A stretch of 64,000 bases of DNA from Guptibacillus hwajinpoensis (lineage in GTDB: Bacteria > Bacillota > Bacilli > Bacillales > Guptibacillaceae), in the NCBI RefSeq assembly GCF_020171785.1, contig NZ_JAIVAE010000003.1, forward strand, positions 124,001 through 188,000, read 5' to 3'. Position 1 is the first letter of the stretch; each line of letters opens with the position of its first letter. The position numbers and the translations under genes are program-made. Below, piece by piece: positions 1 to 8,999 of this stretch. A model generated the notes under the pieces. The model ran no database searches. It was not told where the DNA came from and saw only the letters and a program-made list of their open reading frames with translations.

Positions 1-733
1 CAATTTTACTCGGTAGAAGTGCAATACCCAGTTTCGCTTCTACCATTTCAATCATAAAATCCTTTTGTGAGCTTTGACAGACGATGTTAGGGTAAAATTC
101 ATTCTTCGAGCATTCTTCTAGAATTCGATCATATAAAGTGAAGTCATCTCGATACAAAATAAAGGGCTCATATTCGAGATCAGCAAGGTGGATTTCAGAG
201 TACACTGCTAACGGATGCTCATCATGAACAATTAACATGAGCGGATCTTTGATAACCTGTATTGCTTCAAAACTACTATTTTTTAAAGGTGTGTTACAGA
301 TCAATCCAATATCAAGAGAACCGTCATCAACGCCTTGTTTTATCATTTTGGACCCTACTTCAGTAAGTAGAATTTCTACTGTAGGATAGAGTGCCTTAAA
401 CTGGCTGATGATCTTTGAAAAAAAAGCTGCACCGATGATAGGGGGGATCCCAATTTTGATTTCCCCCTTTTTTAATTCTGTAATATCTGAGAGCTCTGCT
501 GTTAGGTTTTGAAAAGCATGCAGAACATGCTGGGCATTGACCAAAACAGCCTTACCAGCATCAGTCAATTCTAATTGCTTGGAACGATAGAAAAGGGGGA
601 TGCCAAGCTCTGTTTCCAGATTCTTGATGGCTTTACTAATCGATGGTTGTGACACATGAAGTGTCGATGCTGCTTTTGTAAAACTTAGCTGTCTCGCCAC
701 TTCTGAAAAATACTCAAGATGACGAATCTCCAA
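1..733 (-). CDS. LysR-family transcriptional regulator (3' end cut by window)
   Basis: A reading frame of about 244 codons opens with TTG at 733, preceded by an AGGAG ribosome binding site, and runs off the window start. The N-terminus (MEIRHLEYFSEVARQLSFT) and the following AASTLHVSQPSISKAIKNLE form the classic LysR winged helix-turn-helix at about residues 3-62. The rest matches the periplasmic-binding-like effector domain. It is transcribed away from malate synthase glcB. LysR proteins usually regulate the divergent neighbour, so control of glcB by a C2 metabolite is a reasonable inference. The effector cannot be read from the sequence, and the last roughly 50 residues lie outside the window. 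Confidence 0.9.
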   Translation of the reverse strand, partial: MEIRHLEYFSEVARQLSFTKAASTLHVSQPSISKAIKNLETELGIPLFYRSKQLELTDAGKAVLVNAQHVLHAFQNLTAELSDITELKKGEIKIGIPPIIGAAFFSKIISQFKALYPTVEILLTEVGSKMIKQGVDDGSLDIGLICNTPLKNSSFEAIQVIKDPLMLIVHDEHPLAVYSEIHLADLEYEPFILYRDDFTLYDRILEECSKNEFYPNIVCQSSQKDFMIEMVEAKLGIALLPSKI

Positions 734-790
734 ACCTAATCACTCCTACTGCTGCGATATTTTATGCAAAATTCTGAATTATAACCTTAT

Positions 791-807
791 GGCATACTCA
801 ATATGCC
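791..807. promoter_or_regulatory. Inverted repeat, probable LysR operator
   Basis: GGCATA-CTCAA-TATGCC is a perfect 6+6 bp palindrome containing the LysR-type ATA-N5-TAT core. It lies between the divergent LysR gene and glcB, about 58 bp upstream of the LysR start and 100 bp upstream of the glcB start. Binding by the neighbouring regulator is an inference from position and symmetry. Confidence 0.5.
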
Positions 808-851
808 AAATATGTATTATATTAATAACTATTTTTATTATAAGATAATAC

Positions 852-888
852 ATAACAAAAGGACAGTACCACCGCGAGGTCCTGTTAT
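852..888 (+). promoter_or_regulatory. Hairpin in the glcB leader
   Basis: ATAAC-AAA-AGGAC (852-864) pairs with GTCCT-GTTAT (879-888), leaving a 14-nt loop. The hairpin ends a few bases before the glcB ribosome binding site (AAGGAGG near 895-901). It has no long T-run, so it is more likely an mRNA leader structure than a terminator. No function can be assigned. Confidence 0.35.
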
Positions 889-908
889 CTTTACAAGGAG
901 GAAATACA

Positions 909-3083
909 ATGGAAAAGTATACGAAGATCGGCTCTTTACAAGTTGCCACTGAACTCTATAACTTTATTAATTCCGATGTTATTCCAGGTACAGACGTTAC
1001 AAGTGATCAATTCTGGAATGGATTCGGTGAAATTGTGAAAGATCTCTCTCCTAAAAATAAAAGACTACTTTCAATTCGTGAAGAACTTCAACAAAAAATC
1101 AACGAATGGCATCAAGCAAATCCTAAGTACAGTTTCGAGGAGTACAAAACGTTTTTAACAAAATTAAATTATATTGAGAAGCAAACGGATGAATTTACGA
1201 TAACCACTACAAATGTAGACGATGAAATAGCTGTTCAGGCTGGACCGCAACTAGTTGTCCCAGTAAACAATGGACGTTACGCAATTAACGCTGCGAACGC
1301 AAGATGGGGAAGCCTTTATGACGCATTATATGGGACAGACGCCATTAGCGACGAAAACGGAGCAGACAAAGCCGGAAATTATAATCCAGTTCGTGGACAA
1401 AAAGTAATTGCATATGCAAAACGTTTTCTTGATTCAGCAGTCCCATTAAAAGAACGAAGCTATTCCGATATAAAGCGTTTTTCGATAGAGCAAGGGATGC
1501 TCAAAGTGCACTTTTCGGACAATAATGAAAGCGTTTTATTAAATAGGGATCAATTCGTGGGGTATCAAGGTAATGAAAATAATCCCGATGCCATTCTATT
1601 GAAAAACAATGATATCCACCTTGAAATTCAAATAGATCCCACTAATCCAATTGGTCAGACTGATCCGGCAGGCATTAAAGATGTATACGTAGAATCTGCC
1701 ATTACAACGATTATGGATTTTGAAGATTCAGTTGCTGCAGTAGATGCCGAAGATAAAGTACTTGTATATCGGAACTTTCTCGGCCTAATCAAAGGCGACA
1801 TTGTTGCATCCTTTACAAAAGGAAAAAAGACGATATCACGAACACTGAATCCCGATCGTGAATATATCTCCCCAGATGGTAAAGAATTCTCACTTCGTGG
1901 CCGCTCACTCATGTTTGCCCGTAATGTTGGTCACTTAATGACAACAAATGCCGTACTCGATCAATCAAACAGCGAAGTTCCAGAGGGTATCCTGGATACA
2001 GTCATTACAGGACTTATCGCAAAGCACGACATTCTCAAGAATGGCAACTATCAAAATTCATCCAAAGGTTCAATTTATATCGTAAAACCTAAAATGCATG
2101 GTTCAGAAGAAGTAGCTTTTGCCAATGAATTATTTAATCGAACAGAAGATCTACTTGCATTAAAGCGAAACACAATGAAAATAGGCGTAATGGATGAAGA
2201 ACGTCGCACAACCCTTAACCTTCAAAACTGTATTCGAAAGGTGAAGGAACGTGTTGTCTTTATTAATACTGGTTTCCTAGACCGTACAGGGGATGAAATT
2301 CATACTTCGATGGAAGCAGGTCCCGTTATCCGTAAAAATGAAATGAAGAACGCCACTTGGTTACAAAGCTATGAGAAATCAAATGTGCAACAGGGATTAA
2401 AAACAGGCTTTTCCGGTGTAGGACAAATCGGGAAAGGCATGTGGGCGATGCCAGACTTGATGGCAGACATGTTAGCGCAGAAAGGTAGTCAATTACAAGC
2501 AGGAGCGAATACGGCTTGGGTACCTTCACCAACTGCAGCTACCCTTCATGCCCTTCACTACCATGAAGCCAATGTTCCTAATATCCAGAGTGAATTAGCA
2601 AAGACCACATCAAACTATCAAGATGACATTCTTCAAGTACCAATAGAAGATAAGAACTGGAGTAAAGAAGAAATTCAAGAAGAGCTTGATAATAATGCTC
2701 AGGGCATTCTTGGGTACGTGGTTCGCTGGGTCGAGCATGGTGTAGGTTGTTCAAAAGTTCCGGACATTCGAAACATTGAACTTATGGAAGATCGCGCAAC
2801 CCTCCGTATCTCAAGTCAACATATGGCGAATTGGCTACATCATGGCATTTGTACAGAAGAACAGGTATTAGAAACAATGAAACGAATGGCCAAAGTTGTA
2901 GACGAACAAAATGCAAGTGACCCCGAATATCGTGCCATGGCTGCAAATTATAAAGATTCTGTTGCATTTCAAGCGGCTTGCGACCTAGTTTTTAAGGGAT
3001 TGGAACAGCCAAGCGGATATACAGAACCTATTTTGCATAAACGTCGACAAGAAGCAAAAGCAAAGTTATATGCCAATAAGTAA
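909..3083 (+). CDS. glcB: Malate synthase G
   Basis: Malate synthase G condenses glyoxylate with acetyl-CoA to give malate in the cytoplasm. The 724-residue length fits the monomeric G isoform, since the A isoform is about 530. Visible family signatures are the [15 protein letters not shown] segment near residue 270, the [14 protein letters not shown] active-site arginine region near 335, and the [18 protein letters not shown] stretch near 613-630 that carries the catalytic aspartate. The ATG at 909 has a good AAGGAGG site. Downstream lie a FadR regulator and the glycolate oxidase genes, so it should consume the glyoxylate they make. Assignment is very secure. Confidence 0.97.
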   Translation: MEKYTKIGSLQVATELYNFINSDVIPGTDVTSDQFWNGFGEIVKDLSPKNKRLLSIREELQQKINEWHQANPKYSFEEYKTFLTKLNYIEKQTDEFTITTTNVDDEIAVQAGPQLVVPVNNGRYAINAANARWGSLYDALYGTDAISDENGADKAGNYNPVRGQKVIAYAKRFLDSAVPLKERSYSDIKRFSIEQGMLKVHFSDNNESVLLNRDQFVGYQGNENNPDAILLKNNDIHLEIQIDPTNPIGQTDPAGIKDVYVESAITTIMDFEDSVAAVDAEDKVLVYRNFLGLIKGDIVASFTKGKKTISRTLNPDREYISPDGKEFSLRGRSLMFARNVGHLMTTNAVLDQSNSEVPEGILDTVITGLIAKHDILKNGNYQNSSKGSIYIVKPKMHGSEEVAFANELFNRTEDLLALKRNTMKIGVMDEERRTTLNLQNCIRKVKERVVFINTGFLDRTGDEIHTSMEAGPVIRKNEMKNATWLQSYEKSNVQQGLKTGFSGVGQIGKGMWAMPDLMADMLAQKGSQLQAGANTAWVPSPTAATLHALHYHEANVPNIQSELAKTTSNYQDDILQVPIEDKNWSKEEIQEELDNNAQGILGYVVRWVEHGVGCSKVPDIRNIELMEDRATLRISSQHMANWLHHGICTEEQVLETMKRMAKVVDEQNASDPEYRAMAANYKDSVAFQAACDLVFKGLEQPSGYTEPILHKRRQEAKAKLYANK

Positions 3084-3091
3084 CTTATCTT

Positions 3092-3128
3092 GCAAAAGTG
3101 GCCTTCGGCTACTTTTGCACTCTTTTAC
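3092..3128 (+). terminator. Rho-independent terminator after glcB
   Basis: GCAAAAGT (3092-3099) pairs with ACTTTTGC (3111-3118), with further GGC/GCT pairing inside and a short T-rich tail. It separates glcB from the regulator-oxidase operon. Confidence 0.6.
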
Positions 3129-3203
3129 GAAAAAATTAACTGAAAAATACAAAAACTCGTTTCAACTTGTCTGATATGTGACTTCTGAAAGGTGGTTATT
3201 ATT

Positions 3204-3923
3204 TTGGAATTTAAGCGTATTTCTTCTCAAAAAATATCTGAGAAAGTTGAAGAACAAATAGTAAAACTAATTAAAGAAGGTAGCTACAAAGAGGGTGATA
3301 AGCTCCCCTCTGTGCGAGAGCTTTGTGATTCCCTTGATGTAGGTCGTTCAGCTGTACGTGATGCGCTGACAACGCTAAAGGGGAGAGGATTAGTAGAAAC
3401 AAGACAGGGTGAAGGAACGTTTGTGACAGGGTTCAATCCCAAGCGTTATTTTCAACATATGTTGATGCCCCATCAGAAGGAATTGGAATCTCTCTTTCAA
3501 GTTAGAGAAATTTTAGAAACGAGCATTGTCAAACTGGCTGCAGTAAATCGAAAAGAACAGGATCTGATAGCCATGAGAAAAACGCTCAACCACATGAGTG
3601 AATGTCAATATGATGACAGCGGCTATCATGATTGTCAATTTCATATGGCAATCGCTAAGGCTTCAGGAAATAGCATTTTACAAGAATTACTTGAATCGAT
3701 CTCATCCACAATGGCTAAATCAATGGCAGATTTCCATAGTTTAATTGCTTCAAAACCTGAACTGATTCATGACATCCATCATCAGCACGAATTAATCATG
3801 GATATGATCGTTTGTGAAGATGCTTCAGGTGCAAACGAAGCCATGTTACTTCACCTATCCTATGTAAAAAAACATATGAGAAAAGGATTTTCGATTCGCT
3901 CTGAATTTATTGAAACAATTTGA
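3204..3923 (+). CDS. FadR-subfamily GntR transcriptional regulator
   Basis: This DNA-binding regulator has an N-terminal GntR winged helix (residues about 6-75, with PSVRELCDSLDVGRSAVRDAL) and a C-terminal all-helical FCD ligand domain (about 90-225). The frame is open from a GTG at 3192, but AAAGGTGG at 3188-3195 places the ribosome correctly for the TTG at 3204, giving 239 residues. FCD domains commonly bind organic acids through a metal held by Asp/His residues, and the visible H-rich stretch near the middle fits. It is stop-start adjacent to glcE, so it probably senses glycolate or glyoxylate and controls this operon. The ligand is inferred from context, as for E. coli GlcC and LldR relatives. 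Confidence 0.88.
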   Translation: MEFKRISSQKISEKVEEQIVKLIKEGSYKEGDKLPSVRELCDSLDVGRSAVRDALTTLKGRGLVETRQGEGTFVTGFNPKRYFQHMLMPHQKELESLFQVREILETSIVKLAAVNRKEQDLIAMRKTLNHMSECQYDDSGYHDCQFHMAIAKASGNSILQELLESISSTMAKSMADFHSLIASKPELIHDIHHQHELIMDMIVCEDASGANEAMLLHLSYVKKHMRKGFSIRSEFIETI

Positions 3924-3937
3924 AGGGAGGGAAGGAT

Positions 3938-5218
3938 TTGGACGAACTGCTGATTGAAGGGCCATTGACCGAATTGGCAAACCGATTTGGCAATATTACG
4001 CCTCATATACGATATCCAGAGACGGAAGACGAAGTTGCAATGATTTTACAAGAAGCAAATAAAAACGGAAAGAAGCTCGCTATTGTAAGTGGTGGAACTA
4101 AACTGGGATACGGAGGGATAAAGCCTAATTACGACTTTACTCTTTCTCTAAAGAAATTAACCGGTATTGTTGAACATACAGCAGGAGATATGACAGTAAC
4201 AGTAAAACCTGGTACTACCATGCAGAACCTTCAACAATTTTTGAAGCAACACAATCAGATGGTCCCATTAGACCCAGCTCACTCATCAGCTTCCACTATT
4301 GGTGGGGTCGTTAGTGCTAATGAAAGTGGACCTAAACGCTTGAAATACGGGGCTGCACGTGATCACGTCATTGGAATGCGTATTGTTTATCCTGATGGCA
4401 AAATCATTCGTACAGGTGGAAAAGTTGTGAAAAACGTAGCTGGCTACGATATGAACAAATTGTTTATTGGCGCGATGGGAACTCTCGGAGTCATTACAGA
4501 AATCACATTAAAGTTACGTCCACTTCCAAAACACTCAAGTACCGTCACGTTAAGTGTGCAAGAGGATGCACTTAATGATTTAAAATCATTCATTATACGA
4601 ATTCAGGACTCTACGATTGAACCTGTTTCTCTTGAACTTATTAACCCTACGCTATCCAAGAGTTTATTTCATAAAGATGAGTATCACTTAATAATCGCAC
4701 TTGAAGATGTTAAAAAAGCTGTCCTTTTTCAAGAAGATTGGATTGATGAAAACAAACCAACGGAAGCCATGATGAACGTATTAGAACAGCCAGAAGACTT
4801 CTGGACAAGATTTAATGAGCTAACACCAAACAGTCAAAACGATTTTCATGATACGACTTCTGGTGTTATGAAAGTCGGAACAGCCAATATGGGAGTATTC
4901 CCACTACTTCAGGAATGCGATCGATTGAATCTTGAAGGTAACGTGCAGATTCTTGCACACGCAGGAGTTGGACATGGTCTCAGTACAATTATCGTCTCAG
5001 GGCAGCCTGAAAATGTCGTTCAATGGATTAGATACATCCAGGCATTTTCTGAGGAATATGGTGGGTACGGAATAGTAAAACACCTTCCTTTCGAACTTCG
5101 GGAACAGTTGGAAGTCTGGGGACAACAAAAAGGTTCTTTCTCTTTAATGAGAGGAATAAAACAGAAGATTGATCCCAAAAATACGCTGAATGAACAGCGT
5201 TTTATAGGAGGGATATAG
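3938..5218 (+). CDS. glcE: Glycolate oxidase FAD-binding subunit GlcE
   Basis: This is an FAD-binding PCMH-type protein of 426 residues (TTG start at 3938 after GGGAGGGAAGG). An upstream TTG at 3920 overlaps the previous stop but lacks a ribosome site. FAD-domain signatures include SGGTKLGYGGIKP near residue 45, DPAHSSASTIGGVVSANESG near 115, and GGKVVKNVAGYDMNKLFIGA near 160, which is typical of GlcE. The protein is longer than E. coli GlcE (about 350). With GlcF and GlcD it forms the membrane-associated glycolate dehydrogenase that yields glyoxylate. Its place directly before glcF supports E rather than D identity. Confidence 0.88.
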   Translation: MDELLIEGPLTELANRFGNITPHIRYPETEDEVAMILQEANKNGKKLAIVSGGTKLGYGGIKPNYDFTLSLKKLTGIVEHTAGDMTVTVKPGTTMQNLQQFLKQHNQMVPLDPAHSSASTIGGVVSANESGPKRLKYGAARDHVIGMRIVYPDGKIIRTGGKVVKNVAGYDMNKLFIGAMGTLGVITEITLKLRPLPKHSSTVTLSVQEDALNDLKSFIIRIQDSTIEPVSLELINPTLSKSLFHKDEYHLIIALEDVKKAVLFQEDWIDENKPTEAMMNVLEQPEDFWTRFNELTPNSQNDFHDTTSGVMKVGTANMGVFPLLQECDRLNLEGNVQILAHAGVGHGLSTIIVSGQPENVVQWIRYIQAFSEEYGGYGIVKHLPFELREQLEVWGQQKGSFSLMRGIKQKIDPKNTLNEQRFIGGI

Positions 5219-5219
5219 T

Positions 5220-6620
5220 ATGAGTTTAAGAGAAAAAGAACTAATGAAGAACGCACCCCCTTGTTCATCTAACAGTTTAAGTAATTACCTGTGGGAGGAC
5301 CATCCTGATGAGGAAAAGTGGGCAGACTGTGTACATTGTGGTATGTGCCTTGAATCATGTCCAACATATTTAGAGACAGGGCAGGAACAACATTCACCAC
5401 GAGGACGCGTTCATCTTATTAAATCTGTCGCTGAAGGAAAGCTTGAAGTAAATGAACAATTTATGGATCCCGTATTTCAGTGCCTGGATTGTCGTGCCTG
5501 TACAACTGCATGCCCTGCAGATGTTGATGTCGGTGGGTTGATTGAAGAAGCACGTGGTCAGGTAAGACAGGCAATGCCATTAAAAGGAGTAAAGCGAGCC
5601 GTCAGTAGCTTCTTCTTAAAAGGGATATTCCCTCATCAAAGTCGTCTCCAAGCAGCTGGCGGGTTATTAAAATTCTATCAAAAGAGCGGGATTCAAAAAG
5701 CGGTTCGATCCACTGGAGTCCTTCGTATTATGCCTGATCATCTTGTAGAAATGGAAGCAGTTATGCCGGAGATTCATCAATCAACGCATCAAAAGTATAA
5801 AAATGTTGATATTATCCCTGCGAAAGGAAATTCGAAAGCACAAGTTGCAATGTTGAAGGGATGTATCATGGACGTGATGTTTAGTGATATTAACCAATCA
5901 ACCATCAACGTACTTACGCATAACGGAAATGATGTTGTTCTTCCTAAAAATCAGACGTGTTGCGGTGCTTTGCACATCCACGCAGGTGACCGAGAAACCG
6001 GAAAGAAACTTGCCAAACAAAACATTGAAGCATTTCAAGATGCAGAAAAAGTCGTGGTTAACGCAGCAGGATGTGGATGTGCATTGAAGGAGTATCCGGA
6101 GCTTTTCCGACATGATCCAGAATGGAAAGCAAAAGCAGAAGTTTTTTCTGAGAAGGTGGAGGATATTTCAAAATATCTCTATGATACAGGATATGAGAAA
6201 CCGCAAAGTGCAATCAACAAACGGATTACCTACCACGATGCTTGTCACCTTGCACATGGTCAGGGCGTTCGTCATGAACCAAGGCAGCTATTAAAAGATA
6301 TTCCGGGTGTTGATTATGTTGAACAACCAAATGCAGATACCTGTTGCGGCAGTGCCGGAATCTATAATATTACAAATCCCGAAATGGCTTCCGCTGTTCT
6401 AGAACGTAAAATGGAGAATGTACCCAGCGACGTTGAGATGATTTCTATGGGGAATCCAGGATGTATGCTTCAAATGGCAATGGGGGTTCAGAAATACGGA
6501 CGTGGCGGAAAAGTAGTACACACCGTTCAGTTACTTGATTGGGCCTATCAAGAAGATGAAAGGAAAGGAGTGAAAGATGGTGTTATTGTCGAGAAGAAAG
6601 AAAGCAACAATAGACCCTGA
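5220..6620 (+). CDS. glcF: Glycolate oxidase iron-sulfur subunit GlcF
   Basis: This electron-transfer subunit of glycolate dehydrogenase has two 4Fe-4S motifs, CVHCGMCLESCP at residues 37-48 and CLDCRACTTACP at 88-99. Two CCG (heterodisulfide-reductase-like) repeats follow, with NQTCCGALH near 242 and ADTCCGSAG near 375. The ATG at 5220 follows glcE by one base and has a TAGGAGGG site. At 466 residues it is slightly longer than E. coli GlcF. It overlaps glcD by 44 bp in another frame, which points to translational coupling within the operon. Confidence 0.93.
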   Translation: MSLREKELMKNAPPCSSNSLSNYLWEDHPDEEKWADCVHCGMCLESCPTYLETGQEQHSPRGRVHLIKSVAEGKLEVNEQFMDPVFQCLDCRACTTACPADVDVGGLIEEARGQVRQAMPLKGVKRAVSSFFLKGIFPHQSRLQAAGGLLKFYQKSGIQKAVRSTGVLRIMPDHLVEMEAVMPEIHQSTHQKYKNVDIIPAKGNSKAQVAMLKGCIMDVMFSDINQSTINVLTHNGNDVVLPKNQTCCGALHIHAGDRETGKKLAKQNIEAFQDAEKVVVNAAGCGCALKEYPELFRHDPEWKAKAEVFSEKVEDISKYLYDTGYEKPQSAINKRITYHDACHLAHGQGVRHEPRQLLKDIPGVDYVEQPNADTCCGSAGIYNITNPEMASAVLERKMENVPSDVEMISMGNPGCMLQMAMGVQKYGRGGKVVHTVQLLDWAYQEDERKGVKDGVIVEKKESNNRP

Positions 6621-8049
6621 CATTCTTGCTCTCTCGAAAATTGTAGGAACCAAATCCATTCTACATCATAAAGAAGATCTATTATCCTACGATTGTGATG
6701 GATTTACGATTCATAAAGCGATGCCTAAAGCTGTGATTTTCCCTAAAAACACAGAGGAAGTATCAGCTGCTGTCAAATATTGTGCTAGTCATAACATCCC
6801 TTTTCTCGCTCGCGGTGCTGGAACGGGATTAAGTGGAGGAGCGATTCCCCTAAATAATGAAGTTATCATCAGCCTTGTGAAAATGAAGAATCTTTTAAGT
6901 GTCGATTATGAAAACAGAAAAGCAGTGGTTCAGCCTGGATTTGTGAACTTAAAACTAACAAACTCCATTTCTCATAAAGGGTATTACTATGCACCAGATC
7001 CTTCTAGTCAATACGTTTGTACAATTGGAGGAAATGTAGCTGAGAATGCTGGTGGGGCGCACTGTCTGAAATACGGAGTGACTACGAATCATATTCTCGG
7101 TCTTGAGGTTGTGCTTCCAGATGGAGAAGTGATTGAAATCAGCCCTAACGGTGTCCTTGATACTCCCGGATACGATATTCTTGGAATCCTAACAGGGTCA
7201 GAAGGCACGTTAGGGATTGTCACAAAAATCACCGTCCGAATTCTCAAAAACCCGGAATCAAAGAAAACTGTTCTGGCTTATTTTGATCGAGTGGAAGATG
7301 GAAGCCATGCTGTTTCTGACATTATTTCAGCAGGTATTATACCTGCTGCGCTCGAAATGATGGACCAAACCGCGATCGAAGGGGTAGAAGCAGGGGCTTT
7401 TCCCGTTGGACACCCCCCTGATATTGAAGCTCTCTTATTAATAGAAGTAGATGGGATCACTGAAGGGATTGCTGAACAAATTGAACAAATCTTGACTGTT
7501 TGTGAGAACCATCATGTACGTGACGTCAAAGTAGCACGTGATGAAGAGGAGCGCGGCCGCTGGTGGGCAAATCGAAAGACAGGATTTGGAGCGATGGGAG
7601 CCATTTCACCAGATTACCTTGTTCAAGACGGTGTTATTCCAAGAAGTAAACTTCCTGAAGTCCTTAAAGAAATAAGGAATATAAGCAAGGAGTACAACCT
7701 TCGAATAGCTAATATTTTCCATGCAGGCGATGGCAATTTGCATCCGCTTATCCTGTTTGATTCTAGAATTGAAGGAGAAACAGAGAAAGCATTACTGGCG
7801 GGTACTGCATGCCTGAAAGCCTGTGCAGATGCAGGAGGATCCATTACAGGTGAGCATGGGGTTGGAATAGAGAAAAAAGAAGAAATGCGATTTATTTTTA
7901 GTGATGAAGAACTTGAAGCTCAAACCTCCATCAGAGACGTATTTAATCCCCATAACTTATTGAACCAAGGAAAGCTTTTCCCAACTCCAAGCAGATGTAT
8001 GGATATTAAAAAGGTGGTCAATGAAACTTCACTTACAAAATCAACATAA
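6577..8049 (+). CDS. glcD: Glycolate oxidase catalytic subunit GlcD
   Basis: This FAD-linked 2-hydroxyacid dehydrogenase of 490 residues is close in length to E. coli GlcD. The N-terminal FAD-binding domain shows ARGAGTGLSGGAIP at about 78-91, GGNVAENAGGAHCLKYG near 150 and GSEGTLGIVT near 207. The C-terminal FAD-oxidase cap ends with GDGNLHP near 388 and GEHGVGIEKK near 427. The ATG at 6577 has AAGGAG upstream and overlaps the end of glcF. It oxidises glycolate, and possibly D-lactate, to the 2-oxo acid. The presence of E, F and malate synthase favours glycolate. Confidence 0.93.
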   Translation: MVLLSRRKKATIDPDILALSKIVGTKSILHHKEDLLSYDCDGFTIHKAMPKAVIFPKNTEEVSAAVKYCASHNIPFLARGAGTGLSGGAIPLNNEVIISLVKMKNLLSVDYENRKAVVQPGFVNLKLTNSISHKGYYYAPDPSSQYVCTIGGNVAENAGGAHCLKYGVTTNHILGLEVVLPDGEVIEISPNGVLDTPGYDILGILTGSEGTLGIVTKITVRILKNPESKKTVLAYFDRVEDGSHAVSDIISAGIIPAALEMMDQTAIEGVEAGAFPVGHPPDIEALLLIEVDGITEGIAEQIEQILTVCENHHVRDVKVARDEEERGRWWANRKTGFGAMGAISPDYLVQDGVIPRSKLPEVLKEIRNISKEYNLRIANIFHAGDGNLHPLILFDSRIEGETEKALLAGTACLKACADAGGSITGEHGVGIEKKEEMRFIFSDEELEAQTSIRDVFNPHNLLNQGKLFPTPSRCMDIKKVVNETSLTKST

Positions 8050-8062
8050 AGGAGCTATTAAT

Positions 8063-8848
8063 ATGAAATTTGGTAGATTTCATTACAAGAATAAGATTCA
8101 ATTTGGTGTAATCGAAAAGGATAATATCACGGTAATTGAAGGAAACCCACTTGCGAATTGGTCCTATACAAGGGAGAAAATCTCATTAGATGACATTGAG
8201 CTACTTGCTCCAATCGCACCAAAGAACATTATAGGAATCGGGGCGAACTACGTCGATAATAAACAATCACTCCCTAATCAAATCCCTGAAATGCCAGTGT
8301 TTTTCTTCAAGCCAGCAACCTCGGTGATTGGACCTAGTGAACCGGTTATCATTCCAAATCAACTGCACGAAATAAAATTTGAGTCTGAACTTGCGGTAAT
8401 AATTGGCAAAGAAACGAAGAATATCGACAAAGAAAACGCACTTGACTACGTTTTTGGCTACACTGTCGGAAACGATGTAACAGCACCTCAATTTTTCCAT
8501 GAAAATGGTCACTGGACGCTTGGAAAATCTTTCGACACATTTACGCCGCTTGGACCCATCATTGAAACAGAATTAGACCCTTATGACATTCACGTAACAG
8601 CGAAGGTAAACGGGGAAGTGAAACAAAACAGTCCTACAGAGTGGATGATTGTTCCGATAAAAGAAATGATTGCTTATCTTTCAACGGTTATGACATTACA
8701 TCCTGGTGACGTAATCCTTACAGGAAGTCCTACAGGAGCGCATTTTGTAAAAAACGAAGATACCGTTGAATGTTTTATCGAAAAAATCGGTTCTCTAACG
8801 AATACGTTCAAGCATGCCGGTTCACGTGTTCACGTCTCCCAGAAATAA
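8063..8848 (+). CDS. Fumarylacetoacetate hydrolase-family protein
   Basis: This 261-residue FAH-fold enzyme starts at ATG 8063 behind AAAGGAGC. A longer frame from 8021 lies inside glcD and lacks a site. It shows IGIGANYVDN, FFFKPATSVIGP, the metal-ligand stretch EIKFESELAVIIG, and GYTVGNDVTAPQF, all standard for the family. Members hydrolyse or decarboxylate oxo-acids such as acylpyruvates and oxaloacetate with Mg2+. Its position between glcD and the permease is not part of the E. coli glc operon. A role in clearing oxaloacetate or another 2-oxo acid linked to malate is possible but is only inference. Confidence 0.85.
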   Translation: MKFGRFHYKNKIQFGVIEKDNITVIEGNPLANWSYTREKISLDDIELLAPIAPKNIIGIGANYVDNKQSLPNQIPEMPVFFFKPATSVIGPSEPVIIPNQLHEIKFESELAVIIGKETKNIDKENALDYVFGYTVGNDVTAPQFFHENGHWTLGKSFDTFTPLGPIIETELDPYDIHVTAKVNGEVKQNSPTEWMIVPIKEMIAYLSTVMTLHPGDVILTGSPTGAHFVKNEDTVECFIEKIGSLTNTFKHAGSRVHVSQK

Positions 8849-8999
8849 TCCTGGGAGTTCCCCTGAGCGTGCTAAAACTAGCTTAAGATTTTACTGTCTT
8901 CAAACAGATTACATACAACTATACGAGAATAGACAGCATCGATGAAAGAAAGGAGAATAGGTTTCATTACCAACAAATATAACTATTGGAGGATGAGCA

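Noticed and set aside
852-888. T-box-like string (AGTACCACCGCGAGG) in the glcB leader
   Set aside because: It lacks the GGTGG-N-ACCGCG core, a stem I specifier and an aminoacyl-tRNA-synthetase or amino-acid gene downstream. It is treated as a simple hairpin.
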